A stretch of 64,000 nucleotides of DNA, from the NCBI GenBank assembly GCA_947474755.1, contig CANJJE010000001.1, positions 372,001 through 436,000 of the forward strand, read 5' to 3'. Numbering within the stretch: the first letter of the stretch is position 1; every line of letters starts with the position of its first letter. Below the pieces are notes generated by a model. The model saw only the letters and a list, made by a program, of their open reading frames with translations. It did no database searches and was not told where the DNA came from. A program made the position numbers and the translations under genes. This stretch comes from Burkholderiales bacterium (GTDB taxonomy: Bacteria; Pseudomonadota; Gammaproteobacteria; Burkholderiales; Burkholderiaceae_C). Below, one piece after another: positions 23,722-34,796 of this stretch.

Positions 23722-24681
23722 CTACACGCTTGGCAAGGGCGCTGACGATGGCGCCACTTGGCACCATGGCGTGGTGGCCACCCGACGCACGGTGACCGTG
23801 GTCTCCATGCCCGCGTACGCATTCGCGTCACCGAACCAGCTGCCGGACACGGGTGCTGCCTGGCTCGGGTCGCGGGCGACGCCGACTCGGATCAGCTGAT
23901 TGCCGCCAAGGAAGTTGTTGGTGGGATCAAAGGGCACCCAGCCTGCACCCGGCAGATAGGCCTGCAGCCATGCATGGGTGCTGCCTGCGCCTTGCGTGAT
24001 CTTTGGTGCGCCCGGCGTGCACGGGGTGGACGGATCGGTGTCGAGTGCCGGGTCGTAGAGGTAACCCGAGACGAACCGGGTGGCCACACCGAGTCGGCGC
24101 GCGGCCTCCATCATCAGCAGCGCGAAATCGCGGCAGGTGCCGCTGCCCAGCCTCAAGGTGTCCAGCGGCGACTGGGTGCCTTCTTCCTCGCGGCTGCTGT
24201 AGACCATGTGGTTGCGGATGTGCTCGTTCATCGCGACCAGCACGTCGCGGGTGCGCGACGGCCCATCAGTGCGGATGAACTGTCGCGCCCAGACCATCAG
24301 TTTTCCCTGGGGGTCGCCGTGATGGGGGCGCAGATACATCTCGAGATCGAAGCGCTCATCCGGCGTGTAGGCGAACGGAAGGAACTCGCTCGGCAGAGAG
24401 GCCGGCAACTCCAGGTCGCAGCTTGGCGCGTGCTCGATGGTGAATGAGCACACGATGCGCAACTCCAGTGCTGATCTCAGAGGCTGTACCAGCGCGACGG
24501 AATTGGAGTGCGGATCCTGAATCATCCGCACGATGGCCTCCGGGCTGACCTGCAGATCGGTGGCCAGCACCCGCAGGTCGTGGCTGTCTCGCGGCCTGAA
24601 CATCACGCGGTGCTCGCCGAAGCTGACCGGCTTCCTGTAACGGTATACCGTGGAGTGCGTGATGTCGTACTGGATGGACAT
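23722..24681 (-). CDS. Transglutaminase-like cysteine protease family protein
   Basis: The 319-residue protein has an N-terminal beta domain (bacterial transglutaminase-like N: HSTVYRYRKPVSFGEHRVMFRPRD) and then a papain-fold transglutaminase core. The catalytic triad is Cys in GSGTCRDFALLMMEAARRLG, His in GSTHAWLQAYLPG and Asp in GWVPFDPTNN. Such proteins probably act as peptidases or cross-linking enzymes; substrates are unknown. There is no signal peptide, suggesting a cytoplasmic location. The gene starts at ATG 24681 and stops at TAG 23722. Confidence 0.92.
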   Translation of the reverse strand: MSIQYDITHSTVYRYRKPVSFGEHRVMFRPRDSHDLRVLATDLQVSPEAIVRMIQDPHSNSVALVQPLRSALELRIVCSFTIEHAPSCDLELPASLPSEFLPFAYTPDERFDLEMYLRPHHGDPQGKLMVWARQFIRTDGPSRTRDVLVAMNEHIRNHMVYSSREEEGTQSPLDTLRLGSGTCRDFALLMMEAARRLGVATRFVSGYLYDPALDTDPSTPCTPGAPKITQGAGSTHAWLQAYLPGAGWVPFDPTNNFLGGNQLIRVGVARDPSQAAPVSGSWFGDANAYAGMETTVTVRRVATTPWCQVAPSSAPLPSV

Positions 24682-24730
24682 GGTCCGCTGTCTGACTGCC
24701 GTGGTCTGCGTCCGGCGTGCCGCGACCGGA

Positions 24731-25078
24731 TCAGATGTCGATCAATTCGACCTCGAATATCAGCGTGGCATTCGGTGGGATCACACCACCCGCGCCATGG
24801 GCGCCGTAACCCAGTTCAGGCGGGATCACCAGCACCCGCGTGCCGCCGACGCGCATCCCGACGACGCCTTCATCCCAGCCACGGATCACCTGGCCCTGGC
24901 TCAGATAGAACTTGAATGGGTCGCCGCGGTCCTTGCTGCTGTCGAACTTGTTGCCCTTGACGCCGTTGCTGTAGAGCCAGCCGGTGTAGTGCACCGTGAC
25001 ATGCTGGCCGCTCTCCGCCAGATCGCCGGTGCCGTTGACCGTGTCTTCAAATTGCAGTCCGGAGGAAGTGGTTTGCAT
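24731..25078 (-). CDS. FKBP-type peptidyl-prolyl cis-trans isomerase
   Basis: This is a single 115-residue FKBP domain with VTVHYTGWLYSNGVKGNKFDSS, FYLSQGQVIRGWDEGVVGM, VLVIPPELGYGAHGAGGVIPPNATLIFEVELIDI. The active-site aromatic and Asp residues of canonical FKBPs are all visible. There is no signal peptide, so it is a cytoplasmic prolyl isomerase assisting folding. AAGGA lies before ATG 25078. Confidence 0.96.
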   Translation of the reverse strand: MQTTSSGLQFEDTVNGTGDLAESGQHVTVHYTGWLYSNGVKGNKFDSSKDRGDPFKFYLSQGQVIRGWDEGVVGMRVGGTRVLVIPPELGYGAHGAGGVIPPNATLIFEVELIDI

Positions 25079-25177
25079 GGTCTGTCCTTGCGGTTTGGAA
25101 TCTGGGGGTACGGCGGGCGCCGTGCAAGGAGTGGATCGTATCGAGTTTGCCGAGAAGCGAATATGCCCGGTGCTCTG

Positions 25178-25831
25178 CTAGGCGTTGCCGAGCCGCGATG
25201 CCATGCCCTTTGGACGCGAGTCGCAGTACGCTGCCACCGAGCACTCGGCGCACTTCGGGCCGCGTGCCGTGCACACGTAGCGGCCGTGCAGGATCAACCA
25301 GTGATGTGCATCGACCAGGTACTCGGCCGGCACGCGCTCCAGCAGCTTCAGTTCGACCTGCAGGGGGTTCCTGCCCGGTGCCAGTCCCGTTCGGTTGCCG
25401 AGACGAAAGATGTGGGTGTCGACCGCCATCGTTGCCTCGCCGAAGGCCACGTTCAGCACCACGTTGGCGGTCTTGCGCCCGACGCCCGGCAGCGCTTCGA
25501 GCGCCTCCCGGGTGCGCGGCACCTCGCCACCGTGGCGTTCGACCAGCAGGCGACAGGTCTCGTACAGGTTTTTCGCCTTGGTGCGAAACAGACCGATCGT
25601 GCGGATGTGCTCTGTCAGTGCGGGCAACCCCATCGCCAGAATCTTCTGGGGCGAATGGGCCACTGCGAACAGCCGCCGGGTCGCCTTGTTGACGCTGACA
25701 TCGGTCGCCTGCGCCGACAGCAGCACCGCGGCCAGCAACTCGAACACGTTGGTGAATTCGAGCTCCGTCTGCGGCTGCGGGTTAGCGGCTTTCAGCACTT
25801 CGAAGAACGGGGCGATGTCGGCTTTTTTCAC
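25178..25831 (-). CDS. nth: Endonuclease III, DNA glycosylase/AP lyase
   Basis: This 217-residue base-excision-repair enzyme removes oxidised pyrimidines. The helix-hairpin-helix LPGVGRKTANVVLN contains the catalytic Lys, the VDTHIFRLGNR motif contains the catalytic Asp, and the C-terminal 4Fe-4S loop is Cys-x6-Cys-x2-Cys-x5-Cys (CTARGPKCAECSVAAYC). The start is GTG 25831, overlapping the stop of the upstream radical SAM gene (GTGA), so translation is coupled. It is the last gene of the rnfB - radical SAM - nth unit. Confidence 0.97.
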   Translation of the reverse strand: MKKADIAPFFEVLKAANPQPQTELEFTNVFELLAAVLLSAQATDVSVNKATRRLFAVAHSPQKILAMGLPALTEHIRTIGLFRTKAKNLYETCRLLVERHGGEVPRTREALEALPGVGRKTANVVLNVAFGEATMAVDTHIFRLGNRTGLAPGRNPLQVELKLLERVPAEYLVDAHHWLILHGRYVCTARGPKCAECSVAAYCDSRPKGMASRLGNA

Positions 25832-27756
25832 CGTGCGGATTCTGTCCGAGTCGCCAGCGCGCGGGCAATGCGATCGCGCGGTACCCGCGTTTTCGGCGTG
25901 CGCGGGCCGAACCAGCTGCGCACGTCTTCCTCGAGGCCGATACCGTGCATGTAGTTGTAGAGCGCCTTCTTCAGTGCGATGCCCAGCGCATCGTGGTCGA
26001 CGCCGCTCGGGTCGATGAAGCCAACGTCGTTGCTGGCGAAGGTGATCGGTGGCAAGGGCTGCAAGGTGACGCCGTACTCTTCCGGGTGCTGACCGACTGG
26101 CGAATGCACGGTGCAGGCGAAGCGGTGGAAGAAGCCCGACTGGATGCAGCCTTGCTCGAACAGCTGGCGCACGTATTCGAGCGCGTCAACGGTGTCTTGC
26201 ACCGTCTGTGTCGGGAAGCCGTACATCAGGTAAGCGTGGACCAGCACGCCGGCATCGCTGAAGCCCTTGGTGACACGCGCGACCTGCTCGACCGAGACGC
26301 CCTTCTTCATCAGGTTCAGCAATCGGTCCGATGCGACTTCGAGGCCGCCCGAGATGGCGATGCAGCCGCTGTCGGCGAGCTGCTGGCACAGCGCGGGCGT
26401 GAACGATTTTTCGAAGCGGATGTTGCCCCACCACGAGATGGCGAGTTGTCGGCGCGCCAGCTCGTCTGCCAGCGTTTTCAAGGCTTTCGGCGGAGCGGCC
26501 TCGTCGACGAAATGGAAGCCGGTTTGTCCGGTTTCCTTGACGATCGCCTCGATGCGGTCCACCAGCGTCGCCGCCGAAGCGCCTTCGTAGCGCGAGATGT
26601 AGTCCAGGCTGACATCGCAGAAGCTGCACTTCTTCCAGTAGCAGCCGTGCGCCACCGTCAGCTTGTTCCAGCGGCCATCTGACCACAGCCGGTGCATCGG
26701 GTTCAGCATGTCGAGCAGCGACAGGTAGCTGTCCAGCGGCAATCCGTCCCAGGTCGGCGTGCCGACTTCGGCGAAAGCGACGTCGGCTTCGATCCAGTTC
26801 ACGTAGTGCACCGCGCCACTGGCATCGCGACGGTAGGTGCGCACCAGCCGCTGCGCCGAGCGCTGGCCCTGCAGGTGTTCCAGCAGCGCGAGCAAGGGGC
26901 GCTCGCCGGCGTCCAGTGTCACGTGGTCGAAGAAGTCGAACACGCGTGGCTCGCGCAGCGAGCGCAACTCGGTGTTGGCGTAACCGCCTCCCAGCACGGT
27001 GACGATGGTCGGGTCATGCGCCTTCACCGTCTGCGCGATACGGAACGCCGCGTACACCGCGCCAGGGAAGGGCACCGAGATCAGCACCACGCGCGGCGCA
27101 TGACGCAAGAGCGCTTGCTGCGTCAACTCGACCAGGGTGCGGTCGATCAGGTTCAGCGGTGCTTCGAGCGCCTGGGCCAAGGGGTCGAAGGTCGGCTGGC
27201 TCTGCGCCAGCGATTCGGCGTAGCGCACAAACTCGAAGCGTGGATCGATCGCGTCGCGCAGCACATCGGCGATGTCGTTCAGGTACAGCGTCGCGAGGTG
27301 GCGCGCGCGGTCCTGCACGCCAAGCGCACCGAAGGCCCAGGCCAAGGGGTCGCCGCCATCGTCGTCGATGTAGACGTCGAGAGACTCGAAGCGCGAGCCT
27401 TCCGGCAGGAAGGCTCGGCTGCAGATGCGGTGACCCAGCGTCGGGTCGCGGCCTTGCAGGAAAGACATCGTCGGCGCCAGCGTTGCCTGATAGCGGTCGA
27501 AGGCATCGAGGAATGACAAGACGCGCGGACTGCGCTGGGCGCTTGGTGATGCCTCGATCTGTGCGCGCACGGCCTGCAGGCCGGCGGGAGAAAACAGCTT
27601 CAGCACCAGCGCCAGCGCCAGATCCTCTTGCACCGCATCGAATCCGCGTGAGCGCAGAAAACCGGTCAGGTAGGCGGTGGAAGGGTAGGGTGTGTTGAGC
27701 TGTGTCATCGGCGGGATGACCGACAGCACACGAAGCGGGGGCGGCGTCTGCGGCAT
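25828..27756 (-). CDS. B12-binding-domain radical SAM protein
   Basis: The 642-residue protein has an N-terminal cobalamin-binding-like Rossmann region (VLSVIPPMTQLNTPYPSTAYLTGFLRSRGFD, then VVLISVPFPGAVYAAFRIAQ and VLGGGYANTELRS). A radical SAM barrel follows, with its cluster motif as GCYWKKCSFCD. The cysteines are spaced Cys-x4-Cys-x2-Cys rather than the usual x3-x2. A later ISGGLEVASDRLLNLMKKGV motif is typical of SAM-radical enzymes. Substrate is unknown. ATG 27756 overlaps the rnfB stop (TGATG) and its own stop overlaps nth, so the three genes are tightly coupled. Confidence 0.9.
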   Translation of the reverse strand: MPQTPPPLRVLSVIPPMTQLNTPYPSTAYLTGFLRSRGFDAVQEDLALALVLKLFSPAGLQAVRAQIEASPSAQRSPRVLSFLDAFDRYQATLAPTMSFLQGRDPTLGHRICSRAFLPEGSRFESLDVYIDDDGGDPLAWAFGALGVQDRARHLATLYLNDIADVLRDAIDPRFEFVRYAESLAQSQPTFDPLAQALEAPLNLIDRTLVELTQQALLRHAPRVVLISVPFPGAVYAAFRIAQTVKAHDPTIVTVLGGGYANTELRSLREPRVFDFFDHVTLDAGERPLLALLEHLQGQRSAQRLVRTYRRDASGAVHYVNWIEADVAFAEVGTPTWDGLPLDSYLSLLDMLNPMHRLWSDGRWNKLTVAHGCYWKKCSFCDVSLDYISRYEGASAATLVDRIEAIVKETGQTGFHFVDEAAPPKALKTLADELARRQLAISWWGNIRFEKSFTPALCQQLADSGCIAISGGLEVASDRLLNLMKKGVSVEQVARVTKGFSDAGVLVHAYLMYGFPTQTVQDTVDALEYVRQLFEQGCIQSGFFHRFACTVHSPVGQHPEEYGVTLQPLPPITFASNDVGFIDPSGVDHDALGIALKKALYNYMHGIGLEEDVRSWFGPRTPKTRVPRDRIARALATRTESAR

Positions 27757-28463
27757 CAGGTTCGCCGTGCTGCCCGCGCGCGCGCCATGGCCGCCTCGAT
27801 GACGGCACGTTTGTCTTCCTGTTCGGGAACAGCGGCTGCCTTCGGTGCGATCCCGGCAGTTTCTTCCGATGTGTCGACCACCAGGGGTTTCAGCGTCAGT
27901 GCGCGCGCCTCCAGCCGCGCGTTGCGCTCCTGGCGGTCGCGTTGCAGCCGGAACTGGTGGAAACCGTAGCGCTCCTTCGCCTCGTCGGCCTGCGGCTGGC
28001 TCCACGCGGACCAGCCGGTTCGAGCGCCGGTCACATCGATCAGCGCAATGCAATCGACAGGGCAGGCGGGCACGCACAGTTCGCAGCCGGTGCACAGCGC
28101 GGTCATCACGGTGTGCATCGTCTTCGGCCCGCCGATGATGCAATCGACCGGGCAGACCGGCAGGCACAGGGTGCAGCCGATGCAGGCCGCCTCGTCGATG
28201 ACCGCGAGCCGCCGCGGGCCCTCGATGCCATGCGATGCATCGAGTGGTTCGATCGCAGCGCCGGTGATGGCCGCCAGCCGCGAGATGCCCTCGGCGCCGC
28301 CGGGCGGACAGCGGTTGATCGGTGCGCTGCCTTCTGCGATCGCCTGCGCATAGCGGTGGCAATCGGGGTAGCCGCAGCGGGTGCACTGCGTCTGCGGCAG
28401 CGCTCGGTCAATGGCCTCGACGGATGCTGCGGCTGTCGGTCCCGCTGCCGAGCTGTCCGCCAT
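27756..28463 (-). CDS. rnfB: RnfB/RsxB-like iron-sulfur protein
   Basis: The 235-residue protein carries the RnfB cluster motif CTRCGYPDCHRYAQAI...RCPPGG and two ferredoxin-type 4Fe-4S repeats (CIGCTLCLPVCPVDC and CTGCELCVPACPVDC). The usual N-terminal membrane anchor is absent and no rnfACDGE genes accompany it. It is therefore the short soluble form common in betaproteobacteria, which may supply low-potential electrons to partner enzymes. The downstream radical SAM protein or the cluster of Nth are possible recipients, which is inference from the coupling. Confidence 0.92.
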   Translation of the reverse strand: MADSSAAGPTAAASVEAIDRALPQTQCTRCGYPDCHRYAQAIAEGSAPINRCPPGGAEGISRLAAITGAAIEPLDASHGIEGPRRLAVIDEAACIGCTLCLPVCPVDCIIGGPKTMHTVMTALCTGCELCVPACPVDCIALIDVTGARTGWSAWSQPQADEAKERYGFHQFRLQRDRQERNARLEARALTLKPLVVDTSEETAGIAPKAAAVPEQEDKRAVIEAAMARARAARRT

Positions 28464-28467
28464 CGTT

Positions 28468-29886
28468 TCAGCTGACCTTGCGGCGATTGAGCGAGGTTTT
28501 CGGCGACGTCTTGCGCACGGCCGACGCAGCCACAGGTGCTGGCGACTGTGCCGCCGTCACCAGTTTCAGCCCCGACTCCACGGCATTCTTCGCACGCACG
28601 GCCGCCCTGGCTCTGACCCGCTTCGGTGTCGCTGCCTTGCCCAACTGGTGCGCAGCAATGAAGTCACGCAGACGCGGGTAAACGTCCTCCCGCCAGCGTC
28701 GACCAGAGAAGATGCCGTAGTGGCCGGCGCCCATCGCGTCGTGGTGGAAGTGGCGCTTCGGGTCGACGCCAGTGCACAGTTCGTGCGCTGCGCGGGTCTG
28801 GCCGGCACCGGAGATATCGTCCTTTTCGCCTTCGACCGTCAGAAGCGCGGTGGTCTTGATGTCCTGCGGACGCACCAGTTCACCCCTTACCGTCCAGGTG
28901 CCATTGACCAGCGCGAAGTCCTGGAACACCGTCTTGATGGTGTCGAGGTAGTACTCGGCCGGCATGTCGAGCACCGCGTTGTACTCGTCGTAGAAGTTGG
29001 TGTGGAAGTCGGCGCTTTCGTCGTCGCCACGCACCAGGTCCATGAAGTAGTCATAGTGCGAGCGCGCATGGTGGCTCGGGTTCATGGCTATGAATCCGGT
29101 GTGCTGCATGAACCCAGGATAGACGAGTCGCTGGCTGCCTGGGTAATTGGTCGGCACGCGGAAGATCACGTTGTTCTCGAACCACTCGAGACTCTTGTTC
29201 ATCGCGAGGTTGTTCACTGCGGTGGGCGACAGGCGCGCATCGATCGGGCCGCCCATCATGGTCATCGTGCGCGGGGTGGGCTCGCCTCGGCTGGCCATCA
29301 GCGAGATCGCGGCCAGCACCGGCACCGTGGGCTGGCATACCGAGATCACATTGACTTCAGGGCCGATGTGGCGGATGAATTCCTGCACATATTCCACGTA
29401 GTCGTCCAGATGGAACGGGCCCGCGTCCAGAGGCACCATGCGCGCATCGGTCCAATCGGTGATGTACACCTTGTGGTGCCGCAGCAGCTCGCGAACCGTC
29501 TCGCGCAGCAGCGTGGAGTGGTGACCCGACAGCGGCGCCACGACCAGCACGGTCGGCTGTTCCTTCATCGCCTTCAGCATGGGCAGATCGTCAGCGAAAC
29601 GCTTGAAGCGCAGCAAGCGGCAGAACGGCTTCTCCAGTGCCACCTGCTGCTGAACTGCGACTTGCACACCATCGACCTTGACCGTGTGGATATTGAACTC
29701 GGGCTTCTCGTATTCCTTCGACAACCGGTGCATCAGGTTCAGGGCTGCCGACACGCGCGGTGCTTGCGGTGTGTGGGTGAACGGGGACAGCGGGTGGCTG
29801 TAGAGCTTGGACGATGCGCTTGCGAATTCCGCCAGCGGGCTTAACAGCGCGCGCTGTGTTTCATAGAACTGGTAAAGCATCGACAT
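28468..29886 (-). CDS. phaZ: Intracellular polyhydroxybutyrate depolymerase (PhaZ type)
   Basis: This 472-residue enzyme mobilises stored PHB. It starts MSMLYQFYETQRALLSPL and matches intracellular PhaZ of Ralstonia throughout. The lipase-box equivalent is VISVCQPTVPVLA, where Cys replaces Ser as nucleophile; the Asp and His candidates lie in VEGEKDDISGAGQ and DAMGAGHYGIFSG. ATG 29886 has AGGAT six bases upstream. After the normal end at FIAAHQL there is an extra 57-residue Lys/Arg/Ala/Pro tail that I do not expect in the family. It probably has its own promoter, in the 30 kb intergenic area. Confidence 0.93.
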   Translation of the reverse strand: MSMLYQFYETQRALLSPLAEFASASSKLYSHPLSPFTHTPQAPRVSAALNLMHRLSKEYEKPEFNIHTVKVDGVQVAVQQQVALEKPFCRLLRFKRFADDLPMLKAMKEQPTVLVVAPLSGHHSTLLRETVRELLRHHKVYITDWTDARMVPLDAGPFHLDDYVEYVQEFIRHIGPEVNVISVCQPTVPVLAAISLMASRGEPTPRTMTMMGGPIDARLSPTAVNNLAMNKSLEWFENNVIFRVPTNYPGSQRLVYPGFMQHTGFIAMNPSHHARSHYDYFMDLVRGDDESADFHTNFYDEYNAVLDMPAEYYLDTIKTVFQDFALVNGTWTVRGELVRPQDIKTTALLTVEGEKDDISGAGQTRAAHELCTGVDPKRHFHHDAMGAGHYGIFSGRRWREDVYPRLRDFIAAHQLGKAATPKRVRARAAVRAKNAVESGLKLVTAAQSPAPVAASAVRKTSPKTSLNRRKVS

Positions 29887-30089
29887 GGCGAAATCCTGGT
29901 TCGGGCAGACGCGTCGCCGGCGGCGGCGCGGGTGTAGCGAGTGCTTGTCTTCAGGGAGATCGGCACTCCTGGGCAAAGTATGAATGTTGCACTGCAGCAT
30001 TGTAGGGCGGATGCCCTGGGAAATCGGGGAGCGCCAGTGTGTCGGGTGGCCCCGGACACCGGATGGCGACAGCTTCGGCGCAAGAGGTG

Positions 30090-30114
30090 AAAAAGCCCGG
30101 CGGTGCCGGGCTTT
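30090..30114 (-). terminator. Rho-independent terminator of the aminotransferase gene
   Basis: Read leftward, AAAGCCCGGC-ACC-GCCGGGCTTTTTC forms a ten-pair stem with a T-run, 22 bases beyond the stop of the aminotransferase gene and upstream of the PHB depolymerase. Confidence 0.9.
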
Positions 30115-30135
30115 CGGGTCTCCGTCTGTGCAGCC

Positions 30136-31347
30136 TCAGCTGGCAAGGCCAATGGCCTTGACCACGGCATCAATATTCCCGTGGTTCAGTGCCGCGACGC
30201 AGATGCGACCTGAATCGACCCCGTAGACGCCGAACTCGTGACGCAAACGCTCCATCTGCGGCTTGGACAGGCCCGTGTAGCTGAACATGCCTTTCTGGCG
30301 GGTGATGAAACTCACGTCCTGCTTGGCTCCCGCAGCGACCAGCCTGGATTGCAGCAGGGAGCGCATTTCCTTGATGCGCACGCGCATGCCGGCAAGTTCT
30401 TCTTCCCACATCGAACGCAGCGCCGGCGTGGTCAGCACGGTGGCGACGATCTGGGCGCCGTGCGTTGGCGGGTTCGAGTAATTGGTGCGGATCACGATCT
30501 TCAGCTGGCTGAGCACGCGCGACGTTTCTTCCTTGCTGGCGCACACGACGCTCAGAGCACCGACGCGCTCGCCGTACAGCGAGAAGCTCTTCGAGAACGA
30601 GGTCGCGACAAGGAAGTCGAGGCCGGCATCGAGAAACTGGGCGATGACCGCGCCGTCCTCGGCGATGCCGTCGCCGAACCCTTGGTATGCCATGTCGAGG
30701 AAGGCAACCAATCCGCGCGCCTTGACCGCTGACACCACTTGTGCCCATTGAGCAGGGGTGATGTCGTAGCCGGTCGGGTTGTGGCAGCAGGCGTGCAACA
30801 CGACGATCGTGCCGGCCGGCGCGGTATTCAGCGCGGTCAGCATGCCATCGACATTGACGCCTCGCCTGGCGGCGTCGTAGTAGGGGTAGGTCTCGACGTT
30901 GAAACCGGCGTTGGTGAACAGTGCGCGGTGGTTTTCCCAGCTCGGGTCGCTGATAAGGACTTTTGGCGACGTGCCGTTGCGGGTGGCCAGATGCCGAAGG
31001 AAGTCTGCGCCGATCTTCAAGCCGCCGGTGCCGCCCAGTGCCTGAACCGTGGCTACGCGGCCTTCCTTGACCGCGGTGCTGTCTGCACCGAACACCAGGC
31101 CCTGCACGGCCTTGTCATAGACGGCGATGCCATCGATCGGCAGATAGCCGTGGGGCTTCAGGGTCTCGAAAATCAGCTTTTCAGCGGCCGCCACGCATTT
31201 GAGCAGAGGCAGCTTGCCGGATTCATCGAAATAGACGCCGACGCCCAGATTGACCTTGGCCGGGTTGGGGTCGGCGTTGTACTGTTCGTTGAGGCCGAGG
31301 ATCGGGTCGCGGGGCGCCATGTCGACGGCGGCAAAGAGCGATGCCAT
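30136..31347 (-). CDS. Aspartate/aromatic amino acid aminotransferase (AspC/TyrB family)
   Basis: This 403-residue class I PLP aminotransferase contains the Lys that binds PLP in [14 protein letters not shown], the [11 protein letters not shown] motif and the C-terminal [11 protein letters not shown] with the substrate-carboxylate Arg. The N-terminal [23 protein letters not shown] is typical of AspC/TyrB. It moves amino groups between aspartate or aromatic amino acids and 2-oxoglutarate; which substrate is preferred cannot be read from sequence. AGGAA precedes ATG 31347. It is divergent from uvrB with about 140 bases between. Confidence 0.95.
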   Translation of the reverse strand: MASLFAAVDMAPRDPILGLNEQYNADPNPAKVNLGVGVYFDESGKLPLLKCVAAAEKLIFETLKPHGYLPIDGIAVYDKAVQGLVFGADSTAVKEGRVATVQALGGTGGLKIGADFLRHLATRNGTSPKVLISDPSWENHRALFTNAGFNVETYPYYDAARRGVNVDGMLTALNTAPAGTIVVLHACCHNPTGYDITPAQWAQVVSAVKARGLVAFLDMAYQGFGDGIAEDGAVIAQFLDAGLDFLVATSFSKSFSLYGERVGALSVVCASKEETSRVLSQLKIVIRTNYSNPPTHGAQIVATVLTTPALRSMWEEELAGMRVRIKEMRSLLQSRLVAAGAKQDVSFITRQKGMFSYTGLSKPQMERLRHEFGVYGVDSGRICVAALNHGNIDAVVKAIGLAS

Positions 31348-31489
31348 GGGAATTCCTTGTGGTGGGGGCATTGGAAGCAAAGCAACGCGCGGGCTGCGCG
31401 GTGGGTGCGCGTGGACAGGTGTTTTGGGCTACGCTTTCGCGTTGCCGGGCCCCGCCAGCACGCGAGTTAACCTTGAAATTTTATCCGCC

Positions 31490-33601
<2,112 letters not shown>

Positions 33602-33609
33602 GGCGCAGT

Positions 33610-34236
33610 TCAGGGCACGGTCAACCAGATCTCGTTGCGCCGGAGGAACCAGGGCATGAACGGCGGGTTGTAGCGAGAGAAGACCGGCTCTCCACTGGTA
33701 TTCACGCCGGCCGCTTTCAGCACGGATCGCAGCCTGTCCAGATGCTCGACGTAGTTGGCTTCGGACCAGAACCCCGAGTAGCGAATCACCGCGATCTGTC
33801 GTGCCGGAACCTCTCGCAGGATCACCCTGGGGTCGAGCGGCTCCGGGGCTGATGCCAGCGTCACGCCCCTGGGCAACACGAACTGGACGAGGTAGCTGCC
33901 GGCAGAACCGGGCACGGGGGCCTGCGTCACGGGCGCAGTCATGTCCATGCGCAGCGGGGCTGCCGTCTGCGTGACCGGGGCGGTCATCTCGAGTTTCTTC
34001 TCACCCTTGTTCTTGCCGAAGATGTAGCCGGCGAGGATCGGGAACGCGAGGTTTCCGGCTTCTTCTGCATCGGCCTCGATGCGAACCTCAGCGACGACAT
34101 AGGGCTCGTACTGCCTCACCTCGACATCGTCGAGGGTGCGGATCACCACATAGGCAGGTTCCTCGATGGCTTTGGACACCAATGGCGAGGTGAGAACGGC
34201 CAGGGCGACAGCGACACGGGTTACAAAAGACCTCAT
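33610..34236 (-). CDS. SOUL-family heme-binding-like protein, exported
   Basis: This 208-residue protein starts with a signal peptide (VAVALAVLTSPLVSKA) and then has the SOUL fold: VIRTLDDVEVRQYEPYVVAEV, KKLEMTAPVTQ repeated as RMDMTAPVTQ, and AVIRYSGFWSEANYVEHLDRL. SOUL proteins bind heme or tetrapyrrole in eukaryotes; bacterial roles are unclear. It converges with uvrB, leaving eight bases. The ribosome site before ATG 34236 is weak. Confidence 0.9.
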   Translation of the reverse strand: MRSFVTRVAVALAVLTSPLVSKAIEEPAYVVIRTLDDVEVRQYEPYVVAEVRIEADAEEAGNLAFPILAGYIFGKNKGEKKLEMTAPVTQTAAPLRMDMTAPVTQAPVPGSAGSYLVQFVLPRGVTLASAPEPLDPRVILREVPARQIAVIRYSGFWSEANYVEHLDRLRSVLKAAGVNTSGEPVFSRYNPPFMPWFLRRNEIWLTVP

Positions 34237-34330
34237 GCCTGAGTGTCGCTCAGAAGAAGACGCCTGGCCGCCGCAGGCTTTCCTGCTTCCCCTCGGAGGC
34301 GGACGTTGCATGGCTGCGGCCTCGGGTTGC

Positions 34331-34792
34331 TCACAGGCAATCCGGTGTCTGCACCGCCTGCAAGACGACCTGCGCACAACCCTCGCGGTCGCGGTGCCGA
34401 AACCACCATACCGCGCCTTTCCTGATGGACCATTCCTGCGGTACATCGGCCAGCAGGTATGCAGCGACCAGACCCAGTGTGGGCTGATGGCCGATGACCA
34501 GCACCGGGTCGGGCGACTCCGGCCAGCGGGCAGCCTTGAGCAGGGCATCGCCGCTGGCATCGGGCGCCACCGCCTCCAGCGTCTTGAAGCTCCTGCCGAG
34601 CGCCTTGGCGGTCTGCTGACAACGCACCGCAGGGCTGACCAGTATCCGTGTGCCCGGCGCCAGCCGCTGGATGAGCCAGTCGGCCATGCGCGCGGCCTGT
34701 CGCTCGCCTTTGGCAGTCAGTCCGCGATCGAGGTCGTTTTGCCCCTCCTTGATGACGTGTGCTTCCGCATGGCGCCAGAGAATCAGGTCCAT
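34331..34792 (-). CDS. sixA: SixA-like phosphohistidine phosphatase
   Basis: This 153-residue member of the histidine phosphatase superfamily has the active-site MDLILWRHAEA with the RHG-type catalytic His, and VLVIGHQPTLG with the second His. E. coli SixA removes phosphate from histidine in phosphotransfer proteins. ATG 34792 lies four bases after the ppk1 stop, so the two form an operon. This pairing is conserved in related bacteria, but the functional link to polyphosphate is not established. Confidence 0.92.
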   Translation of the reverse strand: MDLILWRHAEAHVIKEGQNDLDRGLTAKGERQAARMADWLIQRLAPGTRILVSPAVRCQQTAKALGRSFKTLEAVAPDASGDALLKAARWPESPDPVLVIGHQPTLGLVAAYLLADVPQEWSIRKGAVWWFRHRDREGCAQVVLQAVQTPDCL

Positions 34793-34796
34793 CGCA

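Noticed and set aside
31348-31489. Possible LexA (SOS) box before uvrB
   Set aside because: I looked for CTGT-N8-ACAG in the gap and found no acceptable match.
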